DNA of 64,000 nt from Ravibacter sp037191015 (GCA_037191015.1 JBBCKD010000015.1:186001-250000); one strand, 5' to 3'. Positions 8,736 to 16,896 are shown, counted from the first letter of the stretch. Numbers and translations: made by a program. Notes: generated by a model not told the origin, from the letters alone.

Positions 8736-8880
8736 GCTGATTATGAATAGTTTTGATGGGAATTCTCCCGGTGTCCGGGATTTTCTCAGTATGGGCGCAG
8801 AGAGGTCGTCAGGCCCGGTGTTCCGGTACGGATAACCTCGTATAAAGAGGGAAATCCGACCGCTTTACATCAAAACTTTA

Positions 8881-9342
8881 TCAGATCAGGAAAGACTGGA
8901 CGAAGGAAAGCATGCTTCGCCCGGAATAGGGGGAGGAAAAGGAAAGGACGGCTGCCGGAAGCGTATTCCCGGTATCCGACAGGCTGTGTTTCTGGAAGTT
9001 AAAGTCAATACCCCGGAAGTGGCCGGCGTCCGCGAGATCTTTCGCGGGCTTTTCAAGCTGTTTTACAACGGGTACCTGGAAGTCAACGGTTTTCAACTGC
9101 TGCTTTTCGAGGCAGCAGTGCAGCTTCTTAAAAACGGGCGCTTCCTGCTGAGCAGGCGGTATGGCTTCTTTTCCGGAAGTACGGCAAAGCTTACACCCTT
9201 TTTTCTTCTCTTTGAAAACCAGGTCTACCGCTTTTCCTCTCATCATGCATTCGCTTTCCACCAGGCCTACGCCTATGCTGCTGGAAAGCACCAGAACAGC
9301 CATCAGCATGGTGAAATAGCGGTAAAAAAGATTCTTTTGCAT
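8881..9342 (-). CDS. Small Cys-rich exported protein (HYC_CC_PP-like)
   Basis: 153-residue protein with an N-terminal hydrophobic segment (about 11-28) that acts as signal peptide or anchor. Cysteines are Cys32, a CxxC at Cys50/Cys53 (GCKLCR) and an HCC at 75-77 (KLHCCLEK), spaced like the Bacteroidota HYC_CC_PP family. That family is commonly found next to TonB receptors of metal clusters. The C-terminal half is low in motifs and ends in a Ser/Phe-rich stretch. It is the first gene of the minus-strand cluster, 145 bp upstream of the receptor. A metal-binding or chaperone role is inferred; the family name is my recollection of the pattern. Confidence 0.65.
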   Translation of the reverse strand: MQKNLFYRYFTMLMAVLVLSSSIGVGLVESECMMRGKAVDLVFKEKKKGCKLCRTSGKEAIPPAQQEAPVFKKLHCCLEKQQLKTVDFQVPVVKQLEKPAKDLADAGHFRGIDFNFQKHSLSDTGNTLPAAVLSFSSPYSGRSMLSFVQSFLI

Positions 9343-9398
9343 GAAAAAGAAATGCTTAACTTATGATTATCAATTTGTTAAATACTTAATCTATCCTG

Positions 9399-9406
9399 CA
9401 AAATTA
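9399..9406 (-). promoter_or_regulatory. Candidate -7 element upstream of the Cys-rich protein gene
   Basis: On the minus strand this reads TAATTTTG, an exact TAnnTTTG match, 57 bp before the start of the first gene of the metal cluster. No convincing TTTG partner is seen upstream. Confidence 0.35.
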
Positions 9407-9549
9407 ACCTTTTTCCGGACAGGTTGCTTTACATAATTATTGGATCGACTTATAAGGTTTGTGATAATTATGAAAAATACATAAGTTTCAGCAATTGTAG
9501 TAAACTTAAAACGCTCGTGCCCCGGATTTCTTTACGGAGGCTGAACGGT

Positions 9550-11727
9550 ATGCTGAATTTCTTTATTCTTACTTACTTCGTTCTTACTTGCTTCGCGCTG
9601 CTGCTGTTTTTCAGCAGCATGCTATTAATAAGGACGGCGCTTCCTTCTGCATGTTTCAGAGAAAGGATACTGTGGTTTCTGATTTTAACCGGAATGCTAT
9701 GCTGGATCTATGCGGAAGGAGCATCCCTGCTGAACGGCATCGGTTATTTTTCGGCGCGATGCTATTGGGGGAGCATCCTGCTGATTGAAATCCTGCTGAT
9801 CGCCAAAATGTATCCCGGCGGGCTGCGGAGGCAGCGAGAAGATATCGCGAGCGGGTTTAAATGGTTGGTTTCTGTAGGGGAGCAAAACAAGACGCTCGTT
9901 TTCAGCTCTTTGCTTATCATCGTGCCGTTAGCGGCGCTCGCTGTTTACGTGCCGCCAAACAATTTCGATTCCAATAATTATCACCTCCATCGTATCATAG
10001 CGTGGCTGCACTTCGGGAACCTGGGTTTTTATCCCACTCCCTATCTGCAGCAACTGTACCTGAATGTATTGGCCGAGCATGCGGTATTGAACGTTTACCT
10101 GGTGACCGGCTCAGACCAGTTTGTCAACATGGTACAGTTTTTTGCCGGGATGGGATGCCTTACGGGAGTGAGCTTATTGGCGAAAGAGCTGGGACTGAAT
10201 CGTCGTGGACAGCTTTTAACCGCTTTTGCCTTGCTTACCGTTCCCATTTTTATATTCGAGCTTACGACTACCCAGGTAGAGCTTGTAGCCAGCTGTTTTT
10301 TTACGTCGTTCCTTTACTTCGGTTTCCGGCTCAGGAAGGAATTTTCGCCTGTGCTGCTTTTCGGAATGGGAATTTCCCTCAGCCTGTCCGTTTTTTCGAA
10401 GTACCCTGCCGCGCTGTATGCCATCCCGTTTTGCTGTTTTTTCGGAGTTGCTTTCCTGCGCAGGTACGGAATCATGCGTTCCGGGATCATTTTAGCGACG
10501 ATGGTGCTTTCAATAGGTTTAATTTTCGCGCCGTTCTGGAGTCGTAACTACGCATTGTTCGGGAATGTCATGAATCCCCAGGAAGGCTCTTCTTTTGCAG
10601 GAGAAAAACTTACCGCCGACGCTCATTCCGTTAAGCTCAGCATTTCCAATATCCTGAAAAACAGCAGTATCCATCTCAGCCTTCCGCATGCCGGGCTTAA
10701 CAGGAGTATTGAAAGCGTTATCATACGGGTACACGATGCAATCGGGGTCGACGTCAACGATCCGGCAATCTCCCGGGACAACTTCGACGTCAGGTATACC
10801 GTGCACGAAGACATGGTGCCCAACACGATCCATTTCCTGGTCATTATTCTTTTTTCCGTTGTGCTGCTCTTCCTGAAAGGGAGCCGGGAAATGCTTATAT
10901 TCTGGCTGCTTGCTCTCGGAGGTTTTTTCCTGTTTTGCACCGCTTTGAAGTTTCAGCACTGGAGTACCAGGACGCATCTGCCTTTTTTCGTAATGGGAGC
11001 AGTGCTGACCGGTTTTGTCCTGGAAAGAGCGCCGGCACTTCTGAGGGGCCTTGTGCTGATCCTTTTTTTCGTTCCTGCTTTGTTTTTTGTAGCCGGTAAT
11101 CCTGCAAAGCCGGTGGCGCCGGTAGGTTATCTTGCGAAAAAGCTCATGGGGCACCTCCCTGTTTACCTTTGCGTAGATCCGGCAACGAGGGGCGCATACG
11201 AAAAAGAAGTGTCGGATCTGTACGATTTTAACTCCGGTGAAGGAGACTGCTTCCCGTTAAAATCACATCCTGACTATCGGGGCCGGCGACAGGTTTTTGC
11301 AACATTGGACAAGCTGGGTTATTTCGATTCCCTGAAAGAAACAGTCTTTTCGATCGATCGGGCCGAGCTATATTTTATGAATGATCCGGGGAAGCTGGCC
11401 GACTACAGGCAACTGATGCCGGAAATAAAAGAAGAGAAACCCGGCGTGGGCGTGATGGGGCACATGACCGACGGTTTTTATTTCTACCAGGCAGCGTTGC
11501 GGGCTTCTACAGGCATAGAAGCCGATTTCGATTATATCTACACATCCGGGGTATTCTCTTCCCTGGAGAATGCAGGGCGAAAGCATTGTTATCGGTATAT
11601 ACTTACCGACGATTTAGAGCTAGTGTACAGTTATTTCCCGGAAGACAAGGTAGAACGGGTCGTTACGGGCAAAGCGCTTTTCCTTGTTTGCCTGAAAGAG
11701 CCGTTGTGCGGCAGGTTTTATTTTTGA
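9550..11727 (+). CDS. Polytopic membrane glycosyltransferase-like protein (GT39/ArnT type)
   Basis: 725 residues from the ATG at 9550. That start is preferred over an upstream in-frame start because GGAGG lies at 9536-9540 with good spacing and a transmembrane helix begins at once. About 11-12 hydrophobic segments are visible up to residue about 520. A soluble C-terminal domain of about 190 residues follows. The first periplasmic loop carries NNFDSNNYHLHR, resembling the DxxxYH-type acidic motif of GT39/GT83 lipid-phosphosugar-dependent transferases. The likely role is transfer of a sugar from a polyprenyl-phosphate donor outside the membrane. Acceptor and sugar are unknown. It stands alone, with no neighbouring sugar-biosynthesis genes. 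Confidence 0.65.
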   Translation: MLNFFILTYFVLTCFALLLFFSSMLLIRTALPSACFRERILWFLILTGMLCWIYAEGASLLNGIGYFSARCYWGSILLIEILLIAKMYPGGLRRQREDIASGFKWLVSVGEQNKTLVFSSLLIIVPLAALAVYVPPNNFDSNNYHLHRIIAWLHFGNLGFYPTPYLQQLYLNVLAEHAVLNVYLVTGSDQFVNMVQFFAGMGCLTGVSLLAKELGLNRRGQLLTAFALLTVPIFIFELTTTQVELVASCFFTSFLYFGFRLRKEFSPVLLFGMGISLSLSVFSKYPAALYAIPFCCFFGVAFLRRYGIMRSGIILATMVLSIGLIFAPFWSRNYALFGNVMNPQEGSSFAGEKLTADAHSVKLSISNILKNSSIHLSLPHAGLNRSIESVIIRVHDAIGVDVNDPAISRDNFDVRYTVHEDMVPNTIHFLVIILFSVVLLFLKGSREMLIFWLLALGGFFLFCTALKFQHWSTRTHLPFFVMGAVLTGFVLERAPALLRGLVLILFFVPALFFVAGNPAKPVAPVGYLAKKLMGHLPVYLCVDPATRGAYEKEVSDLYDFNSGEGDCFPLKSHPDYRGRRQVFATLDKLGYFDSLKETVFSIDRAELYFMNDPGKLADYRQLMPEIKEEKPGVGVMGHMTDGFYFYQAALRASTGIEADFDYIYTSGVFSSLENAGRKHCYRYILTDDLELVYSYFPEDKVERVVTGKALFLVCLKEPLCGRFYF

Positions 11728-11753
11728 GAATGTCGGATCAGACGGGCGGCAGA

Positions 11754-12659
11754 CTAGGTAAGCCTGACCTTATGAATCCCGATCCTGTCAGATTCGGCAA
11801 ACCGGTTGAACCTGCCCATGTCCTTGAAGTTGAATACCTGCCCGTCTTTCCGCACCGTTTCCAAAAGAGCAAAATCAGGCTCGAAGTAAAGCCATCCTTC
11901 CTTTTGCGGCTTTCCGAGCGCCAGGATCCCCTCCTCCGGCAGGTTTTTATCGGGTGTACTGTAAAATGCGGCAACGCCATAGTTGATATCTACAGCGGGT
12001 GACCACGGCGCATCGCCTACCGTTTGCGAAACGACGGCATAGAGCTGGTTTTCCATGGCTCTTGCCCTCGCCCCGATGTGTACGCGCGTTGCCCCGCGGA
12101 TGGTCTCTGTACAACTGGGCGCCAGTATAAGGTCGGCCCCGGCAGAAGCCAGCAAGGCCGAACCTAACGGGAATTCTACATCATAGCAGATTTGTATCCC
12201 GAAACTTCCCCGGTCAGTCTCAAAAAGCGTGAGTATTTTCTCGCCGCCTGCTACATGCCATTCCTCGTCCTCAAACCGGGTCATAAAGAATTTATCCTGG
12301 TAGCCTGTAGCCCCGCCGGGCGAAAACACGAAAGCCCGGTTCACTGCCCGGTCGTTATGTAAAACCGGCAAGCTCGGGGCTACGATAATAACGCCGAATT
12401 TGCTGCTCAGATCAGAAAATGTCCGGCAGAAATCATCTTTCAGATCGTCCATAGCCCTGACCTGGGCATGTATATTTTTCCGGATGCCCGCTTCGAAAAT
12501 ACTGACCAGCTCCATAGAGCCGTATTCAGGAAACAAAAGCAGGCCGGCATGGTTGTGTACAGCCTGGTGCACCCATTTTTCGGTATGGGATTGCCAGGCA
12601 CCAAAACTGCTGTGTTCTGTAACCGGGTATTGTGCGGAAGCGATTTTGATTTTTTCCAT
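11754..12659 (-). CDS. Carbon-nitrogen hydrolase (nitrilase superfamily)
   Basis: 301-residue cytoplasmic amidase or nitrilase-like enzyme. The Glu-Lys-Cys triad is complete: Glu45 in LLFPEYGSMEL, Lys123 in GYQDKFFMTRFE and Cys158 in GIQICYDVEFP. Its start lies 4 bp after the stop of the GNAT gene, so the two are almost certainly cotranscribed. In some bacteria and fungi a GNAT domain and a nitrilase domain of this branch occur in one polypeptide, which supports a shared pathway. The substrate is unknown; the branch is distinct from the omega-amidase-like enzyme at 41564. Confidence 0.88.
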   Translation of the reverse strand: MEKIKIASAQYPVTEHSSFGAWQSHTEKWVHQAVHNHAGLLLFPEYGSMELVSIFEAGIRKNIHAQVRAMDDLKDDFCRTFSDLSSKFGVIIVAPSLPVLHNDRAVNRAFVFSPGGATGYQDKFFMTRFEDEEWHVAGGEKILTLFETDRGSFGIQICYDVEFPLGSALLASAGADLILAPSCTETIRGATRVHIGARARAMENQLYAVVSQTVGDAPWSPAVDINYGVAAFYSTPDKNLPEEGILALGKPQKEGWLYFEPDFALLETVRKDGQVFNFKDMGRFNRFAESDRIGIHKVRLT

Positions 12660-12663
12660 AGCG

Positions 12664-13260
12664 TCAGCTGAGCGGTCTGGTCCAGTAAACCATGGGTTTG
12701 GAGGTGGAATGCAGGTCGCCGATGTCTGTCCAGTTAAAGAAGCTTTTTAATACGGGGTGAGGAGTATAGCCTCTCTTGAGCCAAAAGGCATCGTTAGGCC
12801 GGTAGCCGTCCGGTTTCGCAGGGTGATTGTCGGGCCGGCTGACAGAGCAGAAGCAGGTGGTTTTACAGGCGCCCGACCCGGCGGCGTGCGATTCCCTTAC
12901 ATCAAAAAATTTGTGGCCGAGCCTGAGGCCCCGGTACGGCTTCAGCAGGATACTTTCTCCGAAATAAAATATCTCTCCGATGTCGAAACCATTTCGGATA
13001 AACGGCTCCTTTACCTCGTCCGTTTCATCGGCAAGCGGTATGCAGGTGGTAGCCCCGACCATTTCTTTTCCGTCGTAAACAGCGAAAAGCAGCGCTTCGG
13101 ACGAATTGGCATAGGTAGCCAGGTATTCGCGCTCATAATTTACGGACCCTTCGTACAGGTACGGATAGTCGCGGAAAACCTGTATCCGGAGCCGGGCCAG
13201 GTCGTCAAAGAGCCCGCTTATGGCGGCGCCGGTCCTGGTGATATAAGCAAGCCCGCTCAT
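12664..13260 (-). CDS. GNAT family N-acetyltransferase
   Basis: 198 residues. The GNAT pattern is visible as an N-terminal helix pair (LFDDLARLRIQVF), the beta4 strand (LLFAVYDGKEMVGATTC) and the acetyl-CoA loop region (ESILLKPYRGLRLGHKFF). The pyrophosphate loop RGLRLGHKF corresponds to the Q/RxxGxG/A signature. It starts at 13260, sharing one base with the upstream NTF2-like stop (TGATG), and ends 4 bp before the nitrilase start. The acceptor is unknown. The tight pairing with a nitrilase suggests acetylation and hydrolysis of the same metabolite family. Confidence 0.8.
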   Translation of the reverse strand: MSGLAYITRTGAAISGLFDDLARLRIQVFRDYPYLYEGSVNYEREYLATYANSSEALLFAVYDGKEMVGATTCIPLADETDEVKEPFIRNGFDIGEIFYFGESILLKPYRGLRLGHKFFDVRESHAAGSGACKTTCFCSVSRPDNHPAKPDGYRPNDAFWLKRGYTPHPVLKSFFNWTDIGDLHSTSKPMVYWTRPLS

Positions 13261-13667
13261 CAGGAAACCAGCTTGATCCAGAGCGTAAGATTGTAGTAGG
13301 TGGTAACCCGAACGATTTTGCCGTCGCGGAATTCCAGGAAAGCGGCGGCGGGCAGCACATATTTCTGACCATGAGCAGCCGGGAGCCCTTCCTCACCTTT
13401 TTTATAAATGCCGTTGACGGTAAATTCCACCGCTACCCTGTTGCCTTCCGGCTCGCTGAAAAATACCATGTCGGTCAACGTTTCTTCGTAGCTTTCGTCC
13501 ATGTGCGCCAGGAATTCGGTGAATTTCGCAATCCCGATGCGCGGCTCATCGGCCTGGTTAGGCTCATGGCGTACCTGCGTGTCAAGGAGGCTCAGCATGC
13601 CTTCCCAGTTCCTGTTGTTAAAATGCCGGTAGTATTCCTGTGCGATTTCCAGAGATGCTTGTGCCAT
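13260..13667 (-). CDS. NTF2-like / SnoaL-like protein
   Basis: 135 residues from the ATG at 13667, chosen because MAQASLEIAQEYYRHFNN is the usual family beginning; a start 36 bp upstream would add an unrelated 12 residues. The cone-shaped alpha+beta fold is suggested by RNWEGMLSLLDTQVRHEPN, the KFTEFLAHMDESYEE helix and the closing strands FLEFRDGKIVRVTTYYNLTLW. Such proteins act as small isomerases, hydrolases or ligand carriers. It is the first gene of a three-gene operon with the GNAT and nitrilase genes, with overlapping or near-overlapping junctions. The specific function is unknown. Confidence 0.75.
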   Translation of the reverse strand: MAQASLEIAQEYYRHFNNRNWEGMLSLLDTQVRHEPNQADEPRIGIAKFTEFLAHMDESYEETLTDMVFFSEPEGNRVAVEFTVNGIYKKGEEGLPAAHGQKYVLPAAAFLEFRDGKIVRVTTYYNLTLWIKLVS

Positions 13668-13857
13668 AGAGATGACAGTGGTTTTCAATTGTGGCCCAAA
13701 CATAATAAAAACACAGGAAAGGAAACAGATGCTGCGGCTTTGCGGCTATAAAGTGGCTTGTCGGCCCTGCCTGAATCATGCGCATAAAAATTTGGAAATA
13801 AGAATAGTGTTATTATATTTGTATTATACAAGTTGAATAATACAAATCGATAACTAT

Positions 13858-14247
13858 ATGATGTATGAACAAAAGCTAAAAGAACTGCTTTCAGCCTGGG
13901 AAGAAACTTATAAAAAAGGGCAGCTTACTTTTTGGATATTTCTTGCGCTTCAGGAAGGGGAAAAATATGTAGATGAGATCAAAGAATTTGTCGAAACGAA
14001 ATCTATGGGTGTAATAACCTGTGAAGAACAGAGCCTATACCGGGCATTGCGAAAATACGAGCATATCGGAGTTCTGACATATGAGCAGCGAAAAGGTAAT
14101 AAAGGGCCGGAGCGAAAATATTATTATTTCACGGACTTAGGGCAGGAGTTATTTGCCCTGTTTGTACAAAGGAATATCCAACTGTTTTATTCGGAAGAAA
14201 TCAGAAACCTTTTAAAATTTCAAACAAATGAAGCCAATAACGCATAG
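13858..14247 (+). CDS. PadR-family transcriptional regulator
   Basis: 129-residue winged-helix repressor-like protein. The pattern KKGQLTFWIFLALQEGEKYVDEI, EEQSLYRALRKYEHIGVLTYEQ and GPERKYYYFTDLGQELFALF follows the PadR N-terminal domain, including the wing ending in a YYFTDLG motif. A short C-terminal helix would mediate dimerisation. It overlaps the next membrane protein by 20 bp, a common PadR plus membrane protein arrangement. The region is visibly AT-richer than its surroundings and the codons follow, hinting at recent transfer. The ligand is unknown. Translation may begin at either of two adjacent ATGs. Confidence 0.8.
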   Translation: MMYEQKLKELLSAWEETYKKGQLTFWIFLALQEGEKYVDEIKEFVETKSMGVITCEEQSLYRALRKYEHIGVLTYEQRKGNKGPERKYYYFTDLGQELFALFVQRNIQLFYSEEIRNLLKFQTNEANNA

Positions 14248-14647
14248 CCTGATAAAATTTGCTATTGCTGCAATTGTATCAGCAACATTATTCAGATACT
14301 TCCTGACATACGGGATAGAGATAAAATCGGGATCTGTTATAGGTATTTCGGCGTCAATTTACGCGATTTTGATGTTCCTGTCAGGCTGGAACTTCGGAAA
14401 AGAAGATAAAGAGTATCTGCCTGTCTATGATGTAGGGTTTCGATTCCACTTCACTACCTATTTGATACATAATGTTGTATCAGAACTATGGTTCGTGCTG
14501 GGATTTAACTCCAAATATGAAAATATAGCAGCCATTCATACTGTTGCTATTATTTGGGGGTTATTTCTTCTCGTTCATTTTATAGTTTTTTTGCGAACCA
14601 GAAAAAATGCGATAAACAATCTGCATAAAGAAGATTTGTTTGATTAA
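14228..14647 (+). CDS. Small integral membrane protein, function unknown
   Basis: 139 residues with about four hydrophobic segments: near 8-27, 38-55, 75-95 and 103-122. A basic tail (RTRKNAINNLHK) probably faces the cytoplasm. No enzymatic motif is recognised. The ATG at 14228 lies inside the end of the PadR gene, so expression is likely coupled to the regulator. AT-rich composition is shared with the PadR gene. It may be the regulated target of PadR, as in other such pairs; this is inference from position only. Confidence 0.6.
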   Translation: MKPITHSLIKFAIAAIVSATLFRYFLTYGIEIKSGSVIGISASIYAILMFLSGWNFGKEDKEYLPVYDVGFRFHFTTYLIHNVVSELWFVLGFNSKYENIAAIHTVAIIWGLFLLVHFIVFLRTRKNAINNLHKEDLFD

Positions 14648-14703
14648 CGTGAATTCGGGATAAGTCACTTATAGGGCGGATTGTAGCTTTCCTGCCTTTG
14701 CAC

Positions 14704-15216
14704 TTAATCCGGCTTTGTCTTTACATCCTTCCAGCTCTTGATCTGCCAGTTGACGACACCGGTGCAGACATGGTTGCCGGCGGTATCGAAAGCATCGATG
14801 GAAAGTTCCTTAAAGAGTTTGCCGGAGGACAGGAGCGGGTTGAGTATTTCATTTTCAAACCATTCGGGTGTAAGCCTGAAAGTGACGGTTACATCCGTTT
14901 TGGCCTGGTAATGATAGGTCATCCCGATGCTTTTCAGGATGATCCGGTACTCCTTTGGGTTTAGCCGGGCCAGCAGGCTCAGGCCGGATACGTACTCGCA
15001 GAGCGTCGCGAGCAGGCAGGCGTGCACGCCCCCGATATGGTTCTGGTTTTTCCGGATGTTTTTCGCCCGGATGGTAATAGAGTCTTCAGTAACCGATATG
15101 ATTTTGATCTTATGCGGCGCGTTGAACGGTACCATGCGCCAGAGCCCGAAATTCAGCCACCACAGGTGCCAGGCTGAGCTCCGGGCTTTTTGCAGCTGGC
15201 TTTGCAGTTTGTTCAT
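14704..15216 (-). CDS. DUF4442 hotdog-fold thioesterase-like protein
   Basis: 170 residues matching the DUF4442 (YiiD C-terminal-like) hotdog family: LWRMVPFNAPHKIKIISVTEDSITI, the NHIGGVHACLLATLCEYVSGL helix and SIGMTYHYQAKTDVTVTF. The GGVHACLLAT segment corresponds to the central hotdog helix with its active-site surroundings. Related proteins hydrolyse or bind acyl-thioesters. It follows the thioesterase-ACBP fusion after 14 bp on the same strand and ends the operon. Acyl-CoA thioester chemistry is the natural reading from fold and neighbours. Substrate chain length is unknown. Confidence 0.8.
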   Translation of the reverse strand: MNKLQSQLQKARSSAWHLWWLNFGLWRMVPFNAPHKIKIISVTEDSITIRAKNIRKNQNHIGGVHACLLATLCEYVSGLSLLARLNPKEYRIILKSIGMTYHYQAKTDVTVTFRLTPEWFENEILNPLLSSGKLFKELSIDAFDTAGNHVCTGVVNWQIKSWKDVKTKPD

Positions 15217-15230
15217 GGATTTTGCGTGCT

Positions 15231-15950
15231 TTATCCTTCTTTAAGCTTCTCTACGAGATCGATGTATTGCCCCTGTGCATTCTCGGAACTGGTGCCTATT
15301 AGTTTGGCCCAGGCCTCGTGCTTGGCTTTGCCTACGATGTCAAACGGGTTCGACGGTCCTTCCTCGGGCGCATCTCCCGCCGTAGCCTGCTTATACAGCG
15401 CGTACAGGGAAAGAAGCGTCTCATTGTCAGGTCTTTCATCCAGGTTCTTGCTGTCTTCCTGGGCTTTTGCGAATTTTTCGTTAAGATTCATATTCCGGGA
15501 ATTTGATTTGAGTTCTTCCATTATAAAATCATCGCTGCGCGGGATCTTATTAAGGAAAACAGAAACAAGGTCTTCCGGCAGTTTACCGAGCTTTCTTTTT
15601 CCCATATCGATCCAGGCGCCGTCTACGTTGATGACCGCTGCCTTTGTGCCGTCCTGCCTGTATATTTCCTGGCGAAACGACCAGCGGCTGCCATCGGTCC
15701 GGCACCGGGTCATCTCGGCAGTGACCAGGACAGTATCGTGCACCAGGATTTCACGCATATAGACAAGCTCTTCCCGGAAAAGGATAGGGCCGAGCTTCAG
15801 CGGGGCGACGGTCCCCATAGACAAACCTACGGAATCCAGCAGGCCGAGCCTGGCCTGGGCCGCGAAGTCTGCATAGGCAGAATGACGGAGGTGCATGTTG
15901 GCGTCTATCTGTGACCAGAGTACGGGGCCTTCGAAGAAGACATTTTTCAT
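15231..15950 (-). CDS. Acyl-CoA thioesterase fused to an acyl-CoA-binding protein domain
   Basis: 239 residues in two domains. Residues 1-135 are a 4HBT-type hotdog thioesterase: LWSQIDANMHLRHSAYADFA has the Asp that follows the DxNxH-like motif, then LVYMREILVHDTVLV and SRWSFRQEIYRQDGTKAA. Residues about 156-239 are an acyl-CoA-binding protein (ACBP): LNEKFAKAQED, LLSLYALYKQATAGD (Tyr183, Tyr186, Lys187), GKAKHEAW (Lys208/Lys210) and QYIDLVEKL (Tyr229). These correspond to the conserved ligand-contacting Tyr and Lys positions of ACBP. The fusion would bind an acyl-CoA and present it to the hydrolase. It is cytoplasmic and lies in a minus-strand operon with SDR and DUF4442 genes. Confidence 0.88.
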   Translation of the reverse strand: MKNVFFEGPVLWSQIDANMHLRHSAYADFAAQARLGLLDSVGLSMGTVAPLKLGPILFREELVYMREILVHDTVLVTAEMTRCRTDGSRWSFRQEIYRQDGTKAAVINVDGAWIDMGKRKLGKLPEDLVSVFLNKIPRSDDFIMEELKSNSRNMNLNEKFAKAQEDSKNLDERPDNETLLSLYALYKQATAGDAPEEGPSNPFDIVGKAKHEAWAKLIGTSSENAQGQYIDLVEKLKEG

Positions 15951-15979
15951 GGTAATCTATTTCTTTAATTGAGATTGCT

Positions 15980-16026
15980 CTTCGGGACTTGCAGTCCCGA
16001 AGCCCTATTCTGTTGCCTGTGGCAAC
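15980..16026. repeat. Two adjacent perfect hairpins with 3-nt loops
   Basis: CTTCGGGACT (15980-15989) pairs perfectly with AGTCCCGAAG (15993-16002) around TGC. GTTGCC (16012-16017) pairs with GGCAAC (16021-16026) around TGT. They sit in the 102-bp gap between the SDR and thioesterase-ACBP genes. There is no T-run, so a dispersed repeat or an mRNA-processing/stability element is more likely than a terminator. Confidence 0.7.
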
Positions 16027-16052
16027 TACCAGCTAACAATCAAAAACCCTCT

Positions 16053-16868
16053 TCAAACAAACAAATCCTTCTGCAGCGTAACCCCGGGAGTAACGGCATA
16101 AGAAGAAAAATCAGTAATCCCCGCTCTTTTCAGCACCTCCTCATCCAGGAAAAGATTTCCCGTCAGCTCGCGGGAAGGCCTGGAAAGAATGTAGTGTGCC
16201 GCATCCGCCATAATATCCGGCTTCCTGCTGTGCGCTATCATCTCATCCCCGCCCAGCAGGTTTTGTACCGCCGCCGTAGCAATGGTAGTGACCGGCCAGA
16301 GGGCGTTGGCCGCGATACCCTCTTCACGGAATTCAGTCGACCAGCCCAGCGCCATCATGCTCATATTGAATTTGCTGATACTGTAAGGTACCGAGATCCC
16401 CAGCCATTGAGGGGTAATATTAAGCGGGGGCGACAGGTTGAGAATATGCGGGTTTTCTGATTTTTTTAAATACGGGACACAGTGCTTCGTCATCAGGAAA
16501 GTACCTCTTACATTGATGTTGTACATAAGGTCGAGCCGCTTGGTTTCGGTTTGCCCGGTACTGGTGAGCGAGATCGCCGAGGCATTGTTGATGATGCCGT
16601 CTATACCGCCGAATGCCGCCGCAGCCTGTGTGACCACGTTTATAATCTGGTCTTCAAAACGTATATCGCATTGTATAGCCAGCGCGTTTCCTCCCGCCTG
16701 TGTTACTTCTTCCGCTGCCGAATAAATAGTGCCGCCCAATCTCGGGTCTTCTTCTACAGATTTTGAAGCAATTACAATATTGGCGCCGTCCCTGGCAAGC
16801 TTCAAAGCGATCGCCTTGCCGATTCCCCTGCTCGCTCCGGTGATGACAAATGTTTTGTTCTGGATCAT
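16053..16868 (-). CDS. Short-chain dehydrogenase/reductase, HSDL2-like
   Basis: 271-residue NAD(P)-dependent oxidoreductase. The cofactor motif TGASRGIG is at 10-17, the NNAS motif at 94-97 and the catalytic Tyr162/Lys166 in VPYSISKFN; Ser146 in LNLSPPLN is at the usual Ser position. Features such as ASKSVEEDPRLGGTIYSAAEEV and LSPPLNITPQWLG are those of the HSDL2/citronellal-dehydrogenase-like SDR branch, which in animals is linked to peroxisomal lipid metabolism. The SCP2 domain of animal HSDL2 is absent. It begins 28 bp after the DUF2147 stop and precedes the thioesterase-ACBP gene. Its context suggests a lipid or acyl-chain substrate. Confidence 0.87.
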   Translation of the reverse strand: MIQNKTFVITGASRGIGKAIALKLARDGANIVIASKSVEEDPRLGGTIYSAAEEVTQAGGNALAIQCDIRFEDQIINVVTQAAAAFGGIDGIINNASAISLTSTGQTETKRLDLMYNINVRGTFLMTKHCVPYLKKSENPHILNLSPPLNITPQWLGISVPYSISKFNMSMMALGWSTEFREEGIAANALWPVTTIATAAVQNLLGGDEMIAHSRKPDIMADAAHYILSRPSRELTGNLFLDEEVLKRAGITDFSSYAVTPGVTLQKDLFV

Positions 16869-16896
16869 CCCTGTTGAAGTTTGTTTGTAAAGCCCG

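Noticed and set aside
8736..8880. A TPP-riboswitch-like CTGAGA in the leader of the TonB receptor gene
   Set aside because: Only CTGAGA and some pairing are present. The downstream conserved block of the TPP element is missing, and neighbours point to metal, not thiamine.
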